A DNA stretch of 51,034 bases from Gammaproteobacteria bacterium (GCA_019634835.1 JAHCAO010000016.1:1-51034), one strand, 5' to 3'. Shown: positions 25,887 to 36,664, counted from the first letter of the stretch. Notes: generated from the sequence alone by a model not told the origin. Program-made: numbers and translations.

Positions 25887-26654
25887 ATGGCGATTTTAAT
25901 TTTTGATTTCGATCACACCATCATTAATGGCTACTCTTATAAGCTTATCGTAGAAAAAAAATTAGAAGAACAACCAAACTCCCAATGGGAATTAATACAA
26001 AAAATTCCTCCTGTTGGTGGGTCAGCTGATAAATGGAGGGAGTTATTTCAAGGAATATGGGCAGATGGTCACCAGATTGCGATTGCTTCATTTAACCCAT
26101 TTGGAGATCATATTATTCCTCTATACCTAAAAAATATCATTGGTCTTAATGACGTAGAGATTAGCAATATCATCATTAAATCAGCATTGCCTGCAAATCC
26201 GCAAGAAGCAGACAAGAACGAATATATCAGTGAAATTTTGACTCAATATCAAGAAAAAGGTATTCGTGTACATCGTTCAAGAGTTATTTTAATTGACGAT
26301 AGTGAAAATAATGTGTTAGCAGCCAGAGCGCAAAGATACTCAGCAATTCATGCGAGTCAAGATGGAGGACATTTAACATTAGCTAAAATGTGTAGCGAGA
26401 AATCAAGAAAAGATTATAAACCTAAAACATTAGGTTGGGGATCGAGATTCAGTAATGTAGGCAATGCATTTTCTACTACAGCATATTACTTTGGACCTGT
26501 ATTTTATGAAGAAGAGAGACAAGAACAGGAAAAGGAAAAGATGCAGGAGTTAGGAATAGGTTCTTTTGGCTTGAACATACCTAGTGATGATGAAGAAGAC
26601 CAGGTAAAAGTGCCTGTATCAACGCCAGGGTTTAATTTTTCCTCCTCACAGTAG
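25887..26654 (+). CDS. HAD-superfamily hydrolase-like protein with acidic C-terminal extension
   Basis: The 255-residue protein begins MAILIFDFDHTIINGYSY, HAD motif I with Asp7 and Asp9. IAIASFNPF holds a likely motif II Ser, and VILIDDSENNVLAARAQRY is motif IV with the paired Asp. A phosphatase activity on a small molecule or protein is possible. The last 60 residues form an extra tail: a charged helix (EEERQEQEKEKMQEL), then acidic SDDEEDQ and STPGFNFSSSQ. The tail is unlike housekeeping HAD enzymes and is seen in secreted Legionellales proteins, so an effector role is possible. GAGGA precedes the ATG by 9 bases. Confidence 0.75.
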   Translation: MAILIFDFDHTIINGYSYKLIVEKKLEEQPNSQWELIQKIPPVGGSADKWRELFQGIWADGHQIAIASFNPFGDHIIPLYLKNIIGLNDVEISNIIIKSALPANPQEADKNEYISEILTQYQEKGIRVHRSRVILIDDSENNVLAARAQRYSAIHASQDGGHLTLAKMCSEKSRKDYKPKTLGWGSRFSNVGNAFSTTAYYFGPVFYEEERQEQEKEKMQELGIGSFGLNIPSDDEEDQVKVPVSTPGFNFSSSQ

Positions 26655-26677
26655 CCTTATCTTAATGCAAAGCTTGT

Positions 26678-26728
26678 CCATGGTGCTATCTACTCGTTTC
26701 TGTTTTTTTGGGATCCTATGGCTACCCC
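26678..26728 (-). repeat. Partial copy of MITE-like family 2
   Basis: Read on the minus strand this starts GGGGTAGCCATAGGATCC, followed by an A-run and CAGAAACG, then AGTAGATAGCACCATGG. It matches the first 50 or so bases of the element at 17716-17911, with a few changes. Only one end is present. It lies between the convergent HAD and ppsA genes. Confidence 0.65.
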
Positions 26729-26794
26729 CGTGAACGTACATATTCATTTATGGAAGGCATTAATATTGTGATATAGACGGTTTATGCTCTCAGG

Positions 26795-29155
26795 TTAATT
26801 CCGATTTTTTTCTGCGAGCATTAGCCATGTTTCAATTAGTGTATCGGGATTTAAAGACATGGAGTGAATGCCTTCTCGCATTAACCATTCAGCAAAATCA
26901 GGATGATCAGATGGACCTTGCCCACAAATTCCAATATACTTTCCAAGTTTTTTGCATTCAGAAATTGCATGATGTAATAATGCTTTGACAGACTCATCAC
27001 GCTCATCAAATAACGAAGATACTAAATTTGAATCCCGGTCTAATCCTAATGTTAATTGAGTTAAGTCATTAGATCCAATTGAGAATCCATCAACATATTT
27101 TAAAAATTGAGGAGCAAGTAAAACATTAGAAGGTATTTCACACATCATATATATTTTTAAGTCATTTTCTCCGCGCTTTAAGCCATACGACTCAATGAGT
27201 GAGATCACTTGTCGTAATTCCTCAACTGTTCTTACAAATGGAATCATAAGCTGCGCATTATATAGTCCCATTCCATCACGTACGCGCTTAAATGCTTTGC
27301 ACTCTAATTCAAAGCATTTAATAAAAAGTTTGTCTCTGTAACGAGATGCACCACGAAAACCAATCATAGGATTTTCTTCATGTGGCTCAAATAAATCACC
27401 TCCTAAGAGATTCGCATACTCATTAGACTTAAAATCAGAAAACCTAAAGATAACTTCATGTGGAAAAAACGCTGCAGAAATGACGGATATTCCTTCGCGT
27501 AACTTCTCAATATAAAACTCAACTGGATTTTTGTAAGCAGCCGTTTTATCAGCAATTTTCTGCTTAAGCGGTTTTTTAAGGTTATTGAATGCTAAAATGG
27601 CATTAGGATGAATACCTATCATTGTCCCTATGATAAATTCTAATCGAGCTAAACCGACGCCACTATTAGGTAAGAATCGGCTAGTAAAAGCCTTCTCTGG
27701 GTTACCAATATTCATGCAAAGCCTAACAGGTATATTAGGCATATCTTTCACAGTAATTTGTTTTACTGAAAATGGTAAGTTTCCTTCATACACATATCCA
27801 ATTTGCCCTTCAGCACATGATACTGTTAGTGGTGTATTGTTTTTAATACTGCTTGTTGCATTACTACAACCTACTACCGCGGGTACGCCTAACTCACGGG
27901 CAATGATGGCTGCATGGCAAGTTCGCCCCCCGCGATTGGTTACGATAGCTGAAGCAAGTTTCATGATAGGTTCCCAATCTGGGTCTGTCATATCTGTTAC
28001 TAAAACGTCGCCAGGCTTAACTGCATGCATTTTTTTAATATCTAGTATGACTTTAGCGTTTCCACTACCTATTCGTTGACCTACGCTCTGTCCTGTTGCA
28101 AGAATGTTTCCTTTTTTCGATAATGAATATCTTTCAAGGCACTGTTCTTTATTTACATAATTTACGACAGTTTCAGGTCTTGCTTGTAGTACATACAATT
28201 GGCCGGTTAATCCATCCTTTGCCCACTCAATATCCATGGGTTTCCCATAATGTTTTTCAATAATGAGAGCTTGTTTAGCAAGTGTCTGAATGTCTTTATC
28301 AGAAAGACTAAAACGTAATTGGTCTGATTTAGACACGGACACTTTCTTAATTGATTTCTCTGGAACACGTGATGTTGTGTAAATTATTTTGATTGATTTA
28401 TCACCTAGCTTACGTTGTAATATCGCAAACTTACCATCTTCTAAAGTGGGTTTATATACAATATATTCATCAGGGTTAACACAGCCTTGCACAATGGCTT
28501 CGCCAAGCCCATAAGTAGCATTGATGACCATCACCTTATCAAAACCAGATTCTGTGTCTAAAGTAAAAATAACGCCACTAACACCTTTATCGCTACGTAC
28601 CATTGGCTGAATACCAACAGATAGAGAACAGGTTACCTCATCAAAATGTTTATCATGACGATAAGCTATAGCACGGCTTGTATAAAGTGATGCGTACACT
28701 AGTTTAATCGCTGATAATACATTTTTTATTCCTTTTATATTTAAAAAAGTTTTTTGTGCACCAGCAAAAGATGCATTGGCCAAATCTTCTGTCGTTGCTG
28801 AAGAACGAATGGCAACTGTTGTATTTCGTAGCTTCCCATATGCATCTGAGATTTCTTTTTCAAGCTCAGGAAAAAATGGAGTTGCTATTATCAAATTCTG
28901 AATCTTTGCGCTCATTTTACTTAATGTATCAACATTTAATGACTTAGTTTTAGCAAGTAAATTTGAAATGTGGTCATCTAAATGGTTTTGGGTCAAAAAT
29001 TTATTATAAGCTTCTGTTGTTGTTGCAAAACCTCCAGGTGTTTTGATACCTAAGTTTAGCAAATTTTGAATCATTTCACCTGTTGAAGCATTCTTTCCAC
29101 CAACTATATCTATGTTAGATAAATTGACTTTACTCAGCTCAACAACATATTTCAT
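26795..29155 (-). CDS. ppsA: Phosphoenolpyruvate synthase
   Basis: 786 residues, near the 792 of E. coli PpsA. It makes PEP from pyruvate, ATP and water, the entry to gluconeogenesis. The N-terminal ATP-grasp domain shows GGKNASTGEMIQNL and AIRSSATTEDLANASFAGAQ. The swivelling domain has GGRTCHAAIIARELGVPAVVG with the phosphohistidine at residue 414. The C-terminal TIM-barrel domain has GFRGASRY, IGSNDLTQLTLGLDRDS and GICGQGPSDHP. The protein is complete. AAAGGG precedes the ATG. With acs it points to growth on acetate, pyruvate or amino acids rather than sugars. Confidence 0.96.
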   Translation of the reverse strand: MKYVVELSKVNLSNIDIVGGKNASTGEMIQNLLNLGIKTPGGFATTTEAYNKFLTQNHLDDHISNLLAKTKSLNVDTLSKMSAKIQNLIIATPFFPELEKEISDAYGKLRNTTVAIRSSATTEDLANASFAGAQKTFLNIKGIKNVLSAIKLVYASLYTSRAIAYRHDKHFDEVTCSLSVGIQPMVRSDKGVSGVIFTLDTESGFDKVMVINATYGLGEAIVQGCVNPDEYIVYKPTLEDGKFAILQRKLGDKSIKIIYTTSRVPEKSIKKVSVSKSDQLRFSLSDKDIQTLAKQALIIEKHYGKPMDIEWAKDGLTGQLYVLQARPETVVNYVNKEQCLERYSLSKKGNILATGQSVGQRIGSGNAKVILDIKKMHAVKPGDVLVTDMTDPDWEPIMKLASAIVTNRGGRTCHAAIIARELGVPAVVGCSNATSSIKNNTPLTVSCAEGQIGYVYEGNLPFSVKQITVKDMPNIPVRLCMNIGNPEKAFTSRFLPNSGVGLARLEFIIGTMIGIHPNAILAFNNLKKPLKQKIADKTAAYKNPVEFYIEKLREGISVISAAFFPHEVIFRFSDFKSNEYANLLGGDLFEPHEENPMIGFRGASRYRDKLFIKCFELECKAFKRVRDGMGLYNAQLMIPFVRTVEELRQVISLIESYGLKRGENDLKIYMMCEIPSNVLLAPQFLKYVDGFSIGSNDLTQLTLGLDRDSNLVSSLFDERDESVKALLHHAISECKKLGKYIGICGQGPSDHPDFAEWLMREGIHSMSLNPDTLIETWLMLAEKNRN

Positions 29156-29346
29156 TTATTTAAATCCCTTTAGATTTTCTGTTAATGACCTCTATATATA
29201 TTTTTTAACATTCGGCGAGTTTATTTGCAAAGCGAATATTATTATGTTTGTGAATAGATATTAATTAATCACATCATTTAATAATGATTAAATATAAATC
29301 ATTATTGATCGTCAATATTGTGGTAGGATTTTAACTCTAGTTAAAG

Positions 29347-29384
29347 ATAAAAAAGACAGCCTATAGCAGCACTGTCCTTTTTTT
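29347..29384 (-). terminator. Rho-independent terminator after the coiled-coil gene
   Basis: Stem GACAG (29355-29359) and CTGTC (29372-29376) with an A-run on the left and a T-run on the right. On the minus strand the stem is followed by T residues, about 20 bp after the stop of the 596-residue coiled-coil gene. It could also work on the plus strand. Confidence 0.65.
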
Positions 29385-29404
29385 CATACAAAACAACTTC
29401 TTTC

Positions 29405-31195
29405 TTATTTTCTAAAAGAGAAACGCTGTTTAACATCGTAATCATCTGGAACTTGCACAACCGTTGTTTCTTTTGTTTCAACATGTTTTAATAATTTCTT
29501 TGGATCACTTTCAATCAATAGCTTTGTGTTTTTATGAAATAAGCTGATTGCCTCATATTTTTTTATTGAATGATCAACCAATGTTTCTTTCTTTTCCCCT
29601 CGTCGATTGTGGTAGTCAAGAAACTCTTGTTGCATATCGTGAGTGATATTATCAAGAATCTTATCTGATGGCTCCTTCACACCTTTCCATGCTGCTTTGA
29701 CTTTTTGTACGTCTTGTGTGTTGTACTTCACTTTCCATTTTACGTTGGCTTTTTGTGCATCTTTTGGATCAGGTATTATTGCTTCGTAGTCACACTGCAT
29801 ACGTTCATCAGGTCTAGCTTCCCTAGCATCTTTTCCTCTGTATTCAGGTGTTTCATTCACGTCTGTATGATTCTCTCCAAGCTTTTCTCTAAACTTATTA
29901 TCTTCTGTTATAAAAGAATGGATCTTTTCGGATTTTATGTCTCTAACATAACGCCCAATTTCAGGTGTTGGAGTATATTTAGCAAGCTGAGCAGCAATCA
30001 TTTTCCTCTTTTTCTCAGGTAAATAAGCATCTTTAGCAAGTGCAACTAACTTTGGATTTGGCAAAAGTAACGTAGTATTTGTTGAATCTTCCAATGTAAG
30101 TGGGGCATTTTTCTCAACTGTCGTAGCTTTTTTTAACTTATGCTTTGCACTAATCGTTGCTTTAATGTTTTTATCTTCAACTTCTTCAATCTTATTACTC
30201 TTTATACTGCTTGGTATCAGTATAAGTTCATTATATTTTGTTATCGCTTTTTTCTTGAATACTTCTAGCTCCTTATTATACTCTTCCAATGCCTGTTTAA
30301 AATTTTTGAGTTTTAATTGATACTCTTCCATCTGTTTTTTATAATCTTCCAATACTTCTTTATCTCGTGAAGTTGGCTTTTCAGGTACAATAGGTTCTAT
30401 TGGACGCGGCGAACTATATTTTTTTAATGCCTTATTATATTTCTCAACTGTTTTTTCATGCTCTGCTAATTCTCGCTGATAGCTAATCATTTTTTCTTCG
30501 TATTCTTTTAATATTTTCTCATCTTTCGAGGTTGGCTTTTCTGGTTTAACAGGCGCAGCACCAGGAACCTTTGGTAACACTAATCCAATCGCTTCATCAA
30601 TGCCTGAATATAATGCACTATTCTTAGGGTTATTTGGTTTCCAAAGCGAGATAAGTGCATTCGTTGCCCCTGCTAGGCTAGTGATATTCTTCTTATATTG
30701 ATCTTCAATCTCATCTTTAATACTAAATAGGAGACCAGTGATAGCTTCAGATCGTTGCTCATCAGCAGTAATTTTTTTCTTAATTTTTTCTTCCTGCTCT
30801 GGAGATAACCTTTCTTGTTCTTGAAATAATTCTTCTTCGTTGTCTGGAAAACTATTCATAAACTTGATTAGTGCATTTTTCTCAGCACTTATTTTTTTCT
30901 TTAATTCTAACTGTGCTTCTGATAGCTTTGTGGATGCTTCTATTTCATTAAATTTTTGTAACTCTTCTCCATATTGAATAAGCTTATTAGCATTTTGTGC
31001 TTTTTGTTTATTTTTGTCAGGAGGAATCATGATGATTTTCAAAAGATCATTTACTTTACCGAGCAAATTAACTTGCACTTCACGACGTCCAGTTAATTGA
31101 GATTTATCTTCCTCATGTTTAGAAGATACTTTCTCTATTAATTCAGCTAAGTTTTTTTCGAGGTCATCAGGCGATAAAAAATTAAATGTGGGCAT
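29405..31195 (-). CDS. Long coiled-coil protein with tandem repeats; possible effector
   Basis: The start is set at the ATG at 31195 because AAAAGGAGAG lies 6 bases upstream; an ATG 11 codons earlier lacks this. The 596-residue product is Lys/Glu-rich and mostly helical, with no signal peptide or membrane span. Two tandem repeats, about residues 218-261 and 271-314, each start P-E-K-P-T-S-(K/R)-D and continue as a helix (LKEYEEKMISYQRELAEH and LEDYKKQMEEYQLKLKNF). The C-terminal third is less coiled and has EARPDERMQCDYEAIIPDP and KVKAAWKGVKEPS. I do not recognise the family. Its composition fits a Legionellales secretion substrate, which is inference. Confidence 0.75.
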   Translation of the reverse strand: MPTFNFLSPDDLEKNLAELIEKVSSKHEEDKSQLTGRREVQVNLLGKVNDLLKIIMIPPDKNKQKAQNANKLIQYGEELQKFNEIEASTKLSEAQLELKKKISAEKNALIKFMNSFPDNEEELFQEQERLSPEQEEKIKKKITADEQRSEAITGLLFSIKDEIEDQYKKNITSLAGATNALISLWKPNNPKNSALYSGIDEAIGLVLPKVPGAAPVKPEKPTSKDEKILKEYEEKMISYQRELAEHEKTVEKYNKALKKYSSPRPIEPIVPEKPTSRDKEVLEDYKKQMEEYQLKLKNFKQALEEYNKELEVFKKKAITKYNELILIPSSIKSNKIEEVEDKNIKATISAKHKLKKATTVEKNAPLTLEDSTNTTLLLPNPKLVALAKDAYLPEKKRKMIAAQLAKYTPTPEIGRYVRDIKSEKIHSFITEDNKFREKLGENHTDVNETPEYRGKDAREARPDERMQCDYEAIIPDPKDAQKANVKWKVKYNTQDVQKVKAAWKGVKEPSDKILDNITHDMQQEFLDYHNRRGEKKETLVDHSIKKYEAISLFHKNTKLLIESDPKKLLKHVETKETTVVQVPDDYDVKQRFSFRK

Positions 31196-31350
31196 ATCTT
31201 TCTCTCCTTTTATAAATTTCGAGTCCATCTATTCTGCTCTTTTCATTGCTATACAATGAATAAAGAACAGATTGAACCTAACATACAAAACTTAAGAAAA
31301 TATTAAGAAAAACCAGATTACTTTGCACGGGCTTTGTACGGGACAAAAAT

Positions 31351-31704
31351 TCATAAAATAGGTTCTCGATAATTGATTTTAGGGTTTAAAACAGCCAGAC
31401 ACTCCCTAAAATCAGCTAATTTTTCAATTCGATCTAATTGTGTCATATGTGTCTCTTCAAAGCGAAATCCCTTTGATTTCAAAGAAGCGAATGGACTCTC
31501 GATTTCCCACCTACGTAAATAAACTGCAATAGCATTTTTCGGAGATCGATTAGTAGCAACAATCATTAACTCACCTCTTTCCGAACGCGAACCAGCTAAA
31601 TAAACTTGTTGATCAAAAACCCATATCCCTGTACTAAACAATCTAATCTTGCCTTGTTCCAAATAAATATTATTACATCGATTATTGTCAATTCGCGCGT
31701 ACAC
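31351..31704 (-). pseudogene. C-terminal fragment of an IS4-family transposase
   Basis: About 117 codons. GELMIVATNRSPKNAIAVYL leads into YLRRWEIESPFASLKSKGF, the Y-(2)-R-(3)-E-(6)-K signature of IS4-type DDE transposases that carries the catalytic Glu. RFEETHMTQLDRIEKL is the usual following segment. The N-terminal domain with both catalytic Asp residues is missing, and the left boundary butts against a DUF1203 remnant near 31703. No terminal inverted repeats were identified. It is a dead relic. Confidence 0.85.
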
Positions 31705-31858
31705 TAATGATTCGATAATGATTGCTGCTGAAGTTATTGAAGGTTCTCGTCTGAGAGATTTTATCGAAATTTTATTTACAAATCCTAATATAAGTTATTT
31801 GTGTGTTCATAATGCAAAACCTGGATGTTTTAATTGCTGTGTTCAGCGATACGAATAA
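31703..31858 (+). pseudogene. C-terminal remnant of a DUF1203-family protein
   Basis: A plus-strand frame of about 51 codons reads NDSIMIAAEVIEGSRLRDF, then LFTNPNISYLCVHNAKPGCF, then NCCVQRYE and stop. From memory this matches the C-terminus of DUF1203 proteins (V-V-E-G, then HNA(K/R)PGC, then the final V-x-R). The rest of the gene is absent and the IS4-type fragment abuts it on the left, suggesting the insertion destroyed it. Confidence 0.5.
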
Positions 31859-31916
31859 TTTACCCAATTAGCTATTTAAACGTAATTCAAATAGTCATTT
31901 TGATTTATATAAATTA

Positions 31917-33809
31917 CTAAATTTCACAGTATGTTCCAATTGCAATGGTTCTATTGTATGGCAATCGAAAAAATTCAATATCTAACACAGCATTACGCAT
32001 TAAAAATGCGAATAATTTTTCTTGCCAAAAAAATAAAAACGTTTTTTTGCGGCGAGTTGCAGATACTTGCGCGATTTCTACTAGAAAAGTAGCTTGATCG
32101 ACATCCAGGGTAAATGGAAATATTTTTTCCTTATTGGCGATAGCCAATGCTTTTGGTATATCAATTGTGTCCATAAATCCATAATGTAAAATTAAACGAT
32201 ATGTTCCATTTCCTATTGTAATGAATTCATTTCTTTCTGTTTGAGAAATATAGGGATGATTTTCAATCGTTATGCTGACAATTAGAATATGTTCTGGCTT
32301 GATGCGATTTAATTTTAAATAATGAAGCAAGGCACCACCACTTTTATCATAGGGATCGGTAATAAAAATAGTTGTTGAATTTGGAAGGTACTGTAAGTTT
32401 GGGTGATTAAGCTCTTCGATGATATCCTTTAAATCAATTTTTTCCATATAGTAGGATTTACGCAAATAATCCATCCCATTACGCCAGGTTAGCATGATAA
32501 TTACACAAATAGTTGCAAATAGAAGAGGGACCCAGCCACCTGTAATAATCTTTTGAGCATTAGCACCTAAAAATGCGATATCAATACATAGAAATAAAGA
32601 AAAAATACTGAAAACTTTTAGTATGGACCAATGCCAATGAATACGGGCAACATAAGTCACCATGATTGTTACACCTAACATAACCAAGTTTACAGCAATG
32701 CCATAAGCGTGAGCGAGGGAGCTTGAATTTTTAAACATAATGACTAATATCAATGTTCCTAAAGCAAGAATAGCATTCATTTGGGGAACATAGACTTGTC
32801 CTTTTTTTTTGGCTGAGGTTTGAATAATAGGTAGACGAGGGTAAAGATCTAATAAGACAGCTTGTTTTGTCAGAGAAAATGTTGCAGAAATTACTGCTTG
32901 AGATGCAATAATAGTTGCCATGGTTGCAATAATAAGTAGCGGGTGAGAAAACCAACTTGGGGCTATTGAGTAAAATGGATTAACAATAGTTTCAGGATGC
33001 TGTAGTAAATATGCGCCTTGGCCGAAATAGTTTAGAAGCAGTCCGGGTAATGTAACAAAAAACCAGCCTAATCGAATTGGTGTTTTTCCAAAATGCCCTA
33101 AATCTGCATAAAGTGCTTCTCCGCCAGTTACAACAAGAAAAACTCCACCTAATTCGGCATATCCCACCCAACCATTATGAATAAAAAACTCAATTGCATA
33201 ATAAGGATTTAATGCAATCATTACTGTTGGATTATCAAGGATTTTTAATCCACCTAGAATTGCTAAAGTAATAAACCAAAGTAATATGATAGGGCCAAAA
33301 TACTTTCCAATTTTAGCTGTACCATGATGCTGAAAAAAAAACAGTGCCAAAAGGATAAGACAAGTTAGTGGTAAGATGAATTGTGCAAAAGTAGGAGAGA
33401 TCACTTGTAGACCTTCTATAGCACTTACTACAGAAATAGCAGGAGTAAGCATTCCATCACCCAGGAGCAGGCCCGCGCCTAAAAGACCTATGAGGAAAAG
33501 AATTTTGTATGAATGACCATTCTCTCTCTTTAACAAAGCAAGCAAAGCGAGTACACCGCCTTCACCATCATTATCGGCTCGTAAAATATAACAAAGATAT
33601 TTAATAGAAATAACTAATATCAACGACCAGAAAATAAGCGACAAAACGCCCAGAACATTTTCTGGAGAAGCAGGTAAACCTTGTAAAGATTCACGAATGG
33701 CATACAGGGGACTTGTCCCAATATCCCCATAAACAACACCCAGTGCAGCCACTGTTAAAGACATGGTATTTTTACTATCTGCTTCAATTTTATGCATGCT
33801 GTGATCCAT
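31917..33809 (-). CDS. kup: Low-affinity potassium uptake protein Kup
   Basis: The 630-residue protein is a KUP/HAK/KT transporter that brings in K+ with H+. The diagnostic N-terminal segment ALGVVYGDIGTSPLYAIRES is present, followed by about 12 membrane segments. Other hallmarks are NDGEGGVLALLALL, LLLGDGMLTPAISVVSAIEG, GGEALYADLGHFG and a C-terminal cytosolic domain of about 180 residues. Length is normal. Its ribosome-binding site is weak, and the next gene upstream is 174 bp away, so it stands alone. Confidence 0.96.
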   Translation of the reverse strand: MDHSMHKIEADSKNTMSLTVAALGVVYGDIGTSPLYAIRESLQGLPASPENVLGVLSLIFWSLILVISIKYLCYILRADNDGEGGVLALLALLKRENGHSYKILFLIGLLGAGLLLGDGMLTPAISVVSAIEGLQVISPTFAQFILPLTCLILLALFFFQHHGTAKIGKYFGPIILLWFITLAILGGLKILDNPTVMIALNPYYAIEFFIHNGWVGYAELGGVFLVVTGGEALYADLGHFGKTPIRLGWFFVTLPGLLLNYFGQGAYLLQHPETIVNPFYSIAPSWFSHPLLIIATMATIIASQAVISATFSLTKQAVLLDLYPRLPIIQTSAKKKGQVYVPQMNAILALGTLILVIMFKNSSSLAHAYGIAVNLVMLGVTIMVTYVARIHWHWSILKVFSIFSLFLCIDIAFLGANAQKIITGGWVPLLFATICVIIMLTWRNGMDYLRKSYYMEKIDLKDIIEELNHPNLQYLPNSTTIFITDPYDKSGGALLHYLKLNRIKPEHILIVSITIENHPYISQTERNEFITIGNGTYRLILHYGFMDTIDIPKALAIANKEKIFPFTLDVDQATFLVEIAQVSATRRKKTFLFFWQEKLFAFLMRNAVLDIEFFRLPYNRTIAIGTYCEI

Positions 33810-33983
33810 TTGCTAATTAGCAATATTTGAAGGGTAACATCTTACTATTTACATATCAAGAATTACCGAGTACTCTTATTATCGGAAACATTTTTTGTGC
33901 ATAGCCCTCTATGGCGCAATGAGTCAAAACGAAACCTTCCGCCGGATATGTCAGATGACCTTCAGATGTGTTTTTTGCCATGA

Positions 33984-34370
33984 TTAACCCATAGGGCTAC
34001 ATATCTCAACAATAATACCATTGAGATCAAGAACGTAAGCAACTTCCTGACCCCAGGGTTTTACTGTAGGTTCTTTTACTGCAATTGCACCATTACTAAG
34101 AGCGTGGTTATAGCCTTGCTTTACATCATTAGTAATCAGGGCAATTTCAAATCCGGCAGCTTCTTTCTTAGCATCATTTTTTGCAAATTTAATTCCATTT
34201 GATTCCGCTAACGAGTTAGATGCAAATGCAAGTTTTATATCGCCTGTATTTAATTCGCCATATTGCTTGCTTTCATGTAAAAAGCTTTTTTCTAATTTGA
34301 ACGCTTTTTGATAAAAACTAATTGTAGATTCAACATCAGATACATAAATGATGGTGTAACCAAATTTCAT
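33984..34370 (-). CDS. Glyoxalase/bleomycin-resistance (VOC) fold protein
   Basis: A 128-residue protein of one VOC domain with two beta-alpha-beta-beta-beta units. GYTIIYVSDVESTISFYQKA is the first unit, and EPTVKPWGQEVAYVLDLNG with GIIVEICSP the second, including the conserved D-x-x-G and terminal Glu metal ligand. Members bind or isomerise small molecules or confer antibiotic resistance; the specific job is not visible. AAGGA lies upstream of the ATG. It is transcribed towards kup and could be read with it. Confidence 0.88.
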   Translation of the reverse strand: MKFGYTIIYVSDVESTISFYQKAFKLEKSFLHESKQYGELNTGDIKLAFASNSLAESNGIKFAKNDAKKEAAGFEIALITNDVKQGYNHALSNGAIAVKEPTVKPWGQEVAYVLDLNGIIVEICSPMG

Positions 34371-34682
34371 AATTTTTTTCCTTGTCCTTTAAGCTTCAAG
34401 GTGATACTACATTTTAATTCGCGACTAATAGTCGATTGTGGACGCTGATTTCTTTAGCAATCGTTATTTATAGGTGTTGCTTGCTCTCTATAGACCATAA
34501 ATTTGGCATCGTTTCCTAAAATCTAGATTATTTGTACCCACTCTGCAACTCCTGGATATAAAATCAAGGAGGATTTTAATGCAATCCAATTGGTTGTTAG
34601 CTATACAAAAGTTGGATTATTACAATGTTTGTTTCTATTTTTGGAATGGTCCATATAATAAAATAATATATTCAGATATAAA

Positions 34683-35672
<990 letters not shown>

Positions 35673-35805
35673 TGATTTTTCCCAGGAACTTTACATTTAA
35701 TAAAATGGTTATTTTACTAATGGTATCAACTGTAGCAGAAATTCTATGACTCTTTCCAGAAAAATTTTAAGAAAATACTATACAAAAATCATGCATATAT
35801 TGATA

Positions 35806-36309
35806 TTAACCTTTATTAAAGGTGTAGCTTGTTTGCAGTTCGACACTCTTAGTTGGATCAGATTTCATCAACTGGTCTTGCTGATTAACGAATACTTTTG
35901 CGCTATCATCAATTTTACAATTAATGGTAATGCTAGTTCCCATTTGGGTATAATCTGCTGCATTTAATGTTGTGAATGTTATTGTAATAGAGTTATCCTT
36001 CGATATGATATAGTTTCCATGTTGATATACTGCTTTTGACGGATAATGCGGGTCTTGCAAGGTAAAGTAGAGTACATAAGTTCCAATATTACCATCATTA
36101 CCAATAGCCATTGCGTTTGGTGTAAAAACAGCATAATGATTACCAACCATCTTCTGGGTAGATAAAGGGGTGCATTTTTCGTAATTAACTAATATACGTA
36201 TTAATTTGCCTTCAGAGACTGCTGATTCGATTTGTTTAAAATTATGTAATTGTTCTGCAAAGCTGGTTGATGCAAAAAATAAAGTTATAAAACAAATAAA
36301 TTTTTTCAT
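35806..36309 (-). CDS. VirK-family secreted protein
   Basis: 167 residues with a signal peptide (MKKFICFITLFFASTSFA). The body matches the VirK family: FKQIESAVSEGKLIRILVNY followed by EKCTP, a Cys pair partner later in ITINCKID, and strand-rich remainder. VirK proteins occur in plant-associated bacteria and in Legionella, where they are exported to the periplasm or beyond. The exact function is unknown. GGAAAA lies before the ATG. The gene ends 133 bp from the start of aldo/keto reductase copy 1 on the same strand. Confidence 0.8.
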   Translation of the reverse strand: MKKFICFITLFFASTSFAEQLHNFKQIESAVSEGKLIRILVNYEKCTPLSTQKMVGNHYAVFTPNAMAIGNDGNIGTYVLYFTLQDPHYPSKAVYQHGNYIISKDNSITITFTTLNAADYTQMGTSITINCKIDDSAKVFVNQQDQLMKSDPTKSVELQTSYTFNKG

Positions 36310-36532
36310 GATTATTTTCCAATTGCACCCTGTAATTTTTTAAAAATTTAGTATCACTAATTTTTAGCATAAAATACTAGTTCGTGAATTGTAAGTCTAC
36401 TAATTTTATAAAATAATTAAGTGACGTATACTATTTAACGGCAATCTGATAGAGAAGAAAGCAGTTTATAATAAGTAAAACTAAATACACTGAAATAATT
36501 GATGACAAAGTCGTAAATCAAGAAGAAGAGCA

Positions 36533-36664
36533 ATGTATATCGCATGGTATTACCGTTATGAAGTGGAACTGATTTTAGAAAAATTTGAGTTTAAATATGT
36601 CCATTGCGAAGACAGGTTTCTTAATAAAAATGATCATATGAATTTTATTGCGGAAATTGGTTAG
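36533..36664 (+). pseudogene. C-terminal remnant of a SAM methyltransferase
   Basis: In the 390-bp gap 36310-36700 a 43-codon frame reads IAWYYRYEVELILEKFEFKY, then VHCEDRFLNKND and HMNFIAEIG. This is the familiar end of class I methyltransferases (Y-R-Y-E-x-E-L-x-L-E-K-x-G-F, then a final M-x-F-x-A). A frame shifted by one just upstream (EIIDDKVVNQEEEQ) may be the preceding part, implying a frameshift and deletion. The rest of the gap shows nothing. Confidence 0.5.

Noticed and set aside
29705..30022. 105-codon plus-strand frame
   Set aside because: Antisense to the coiled-coil gene; hydrophobic only because it is the complement of Lys/Glu-rich codons.
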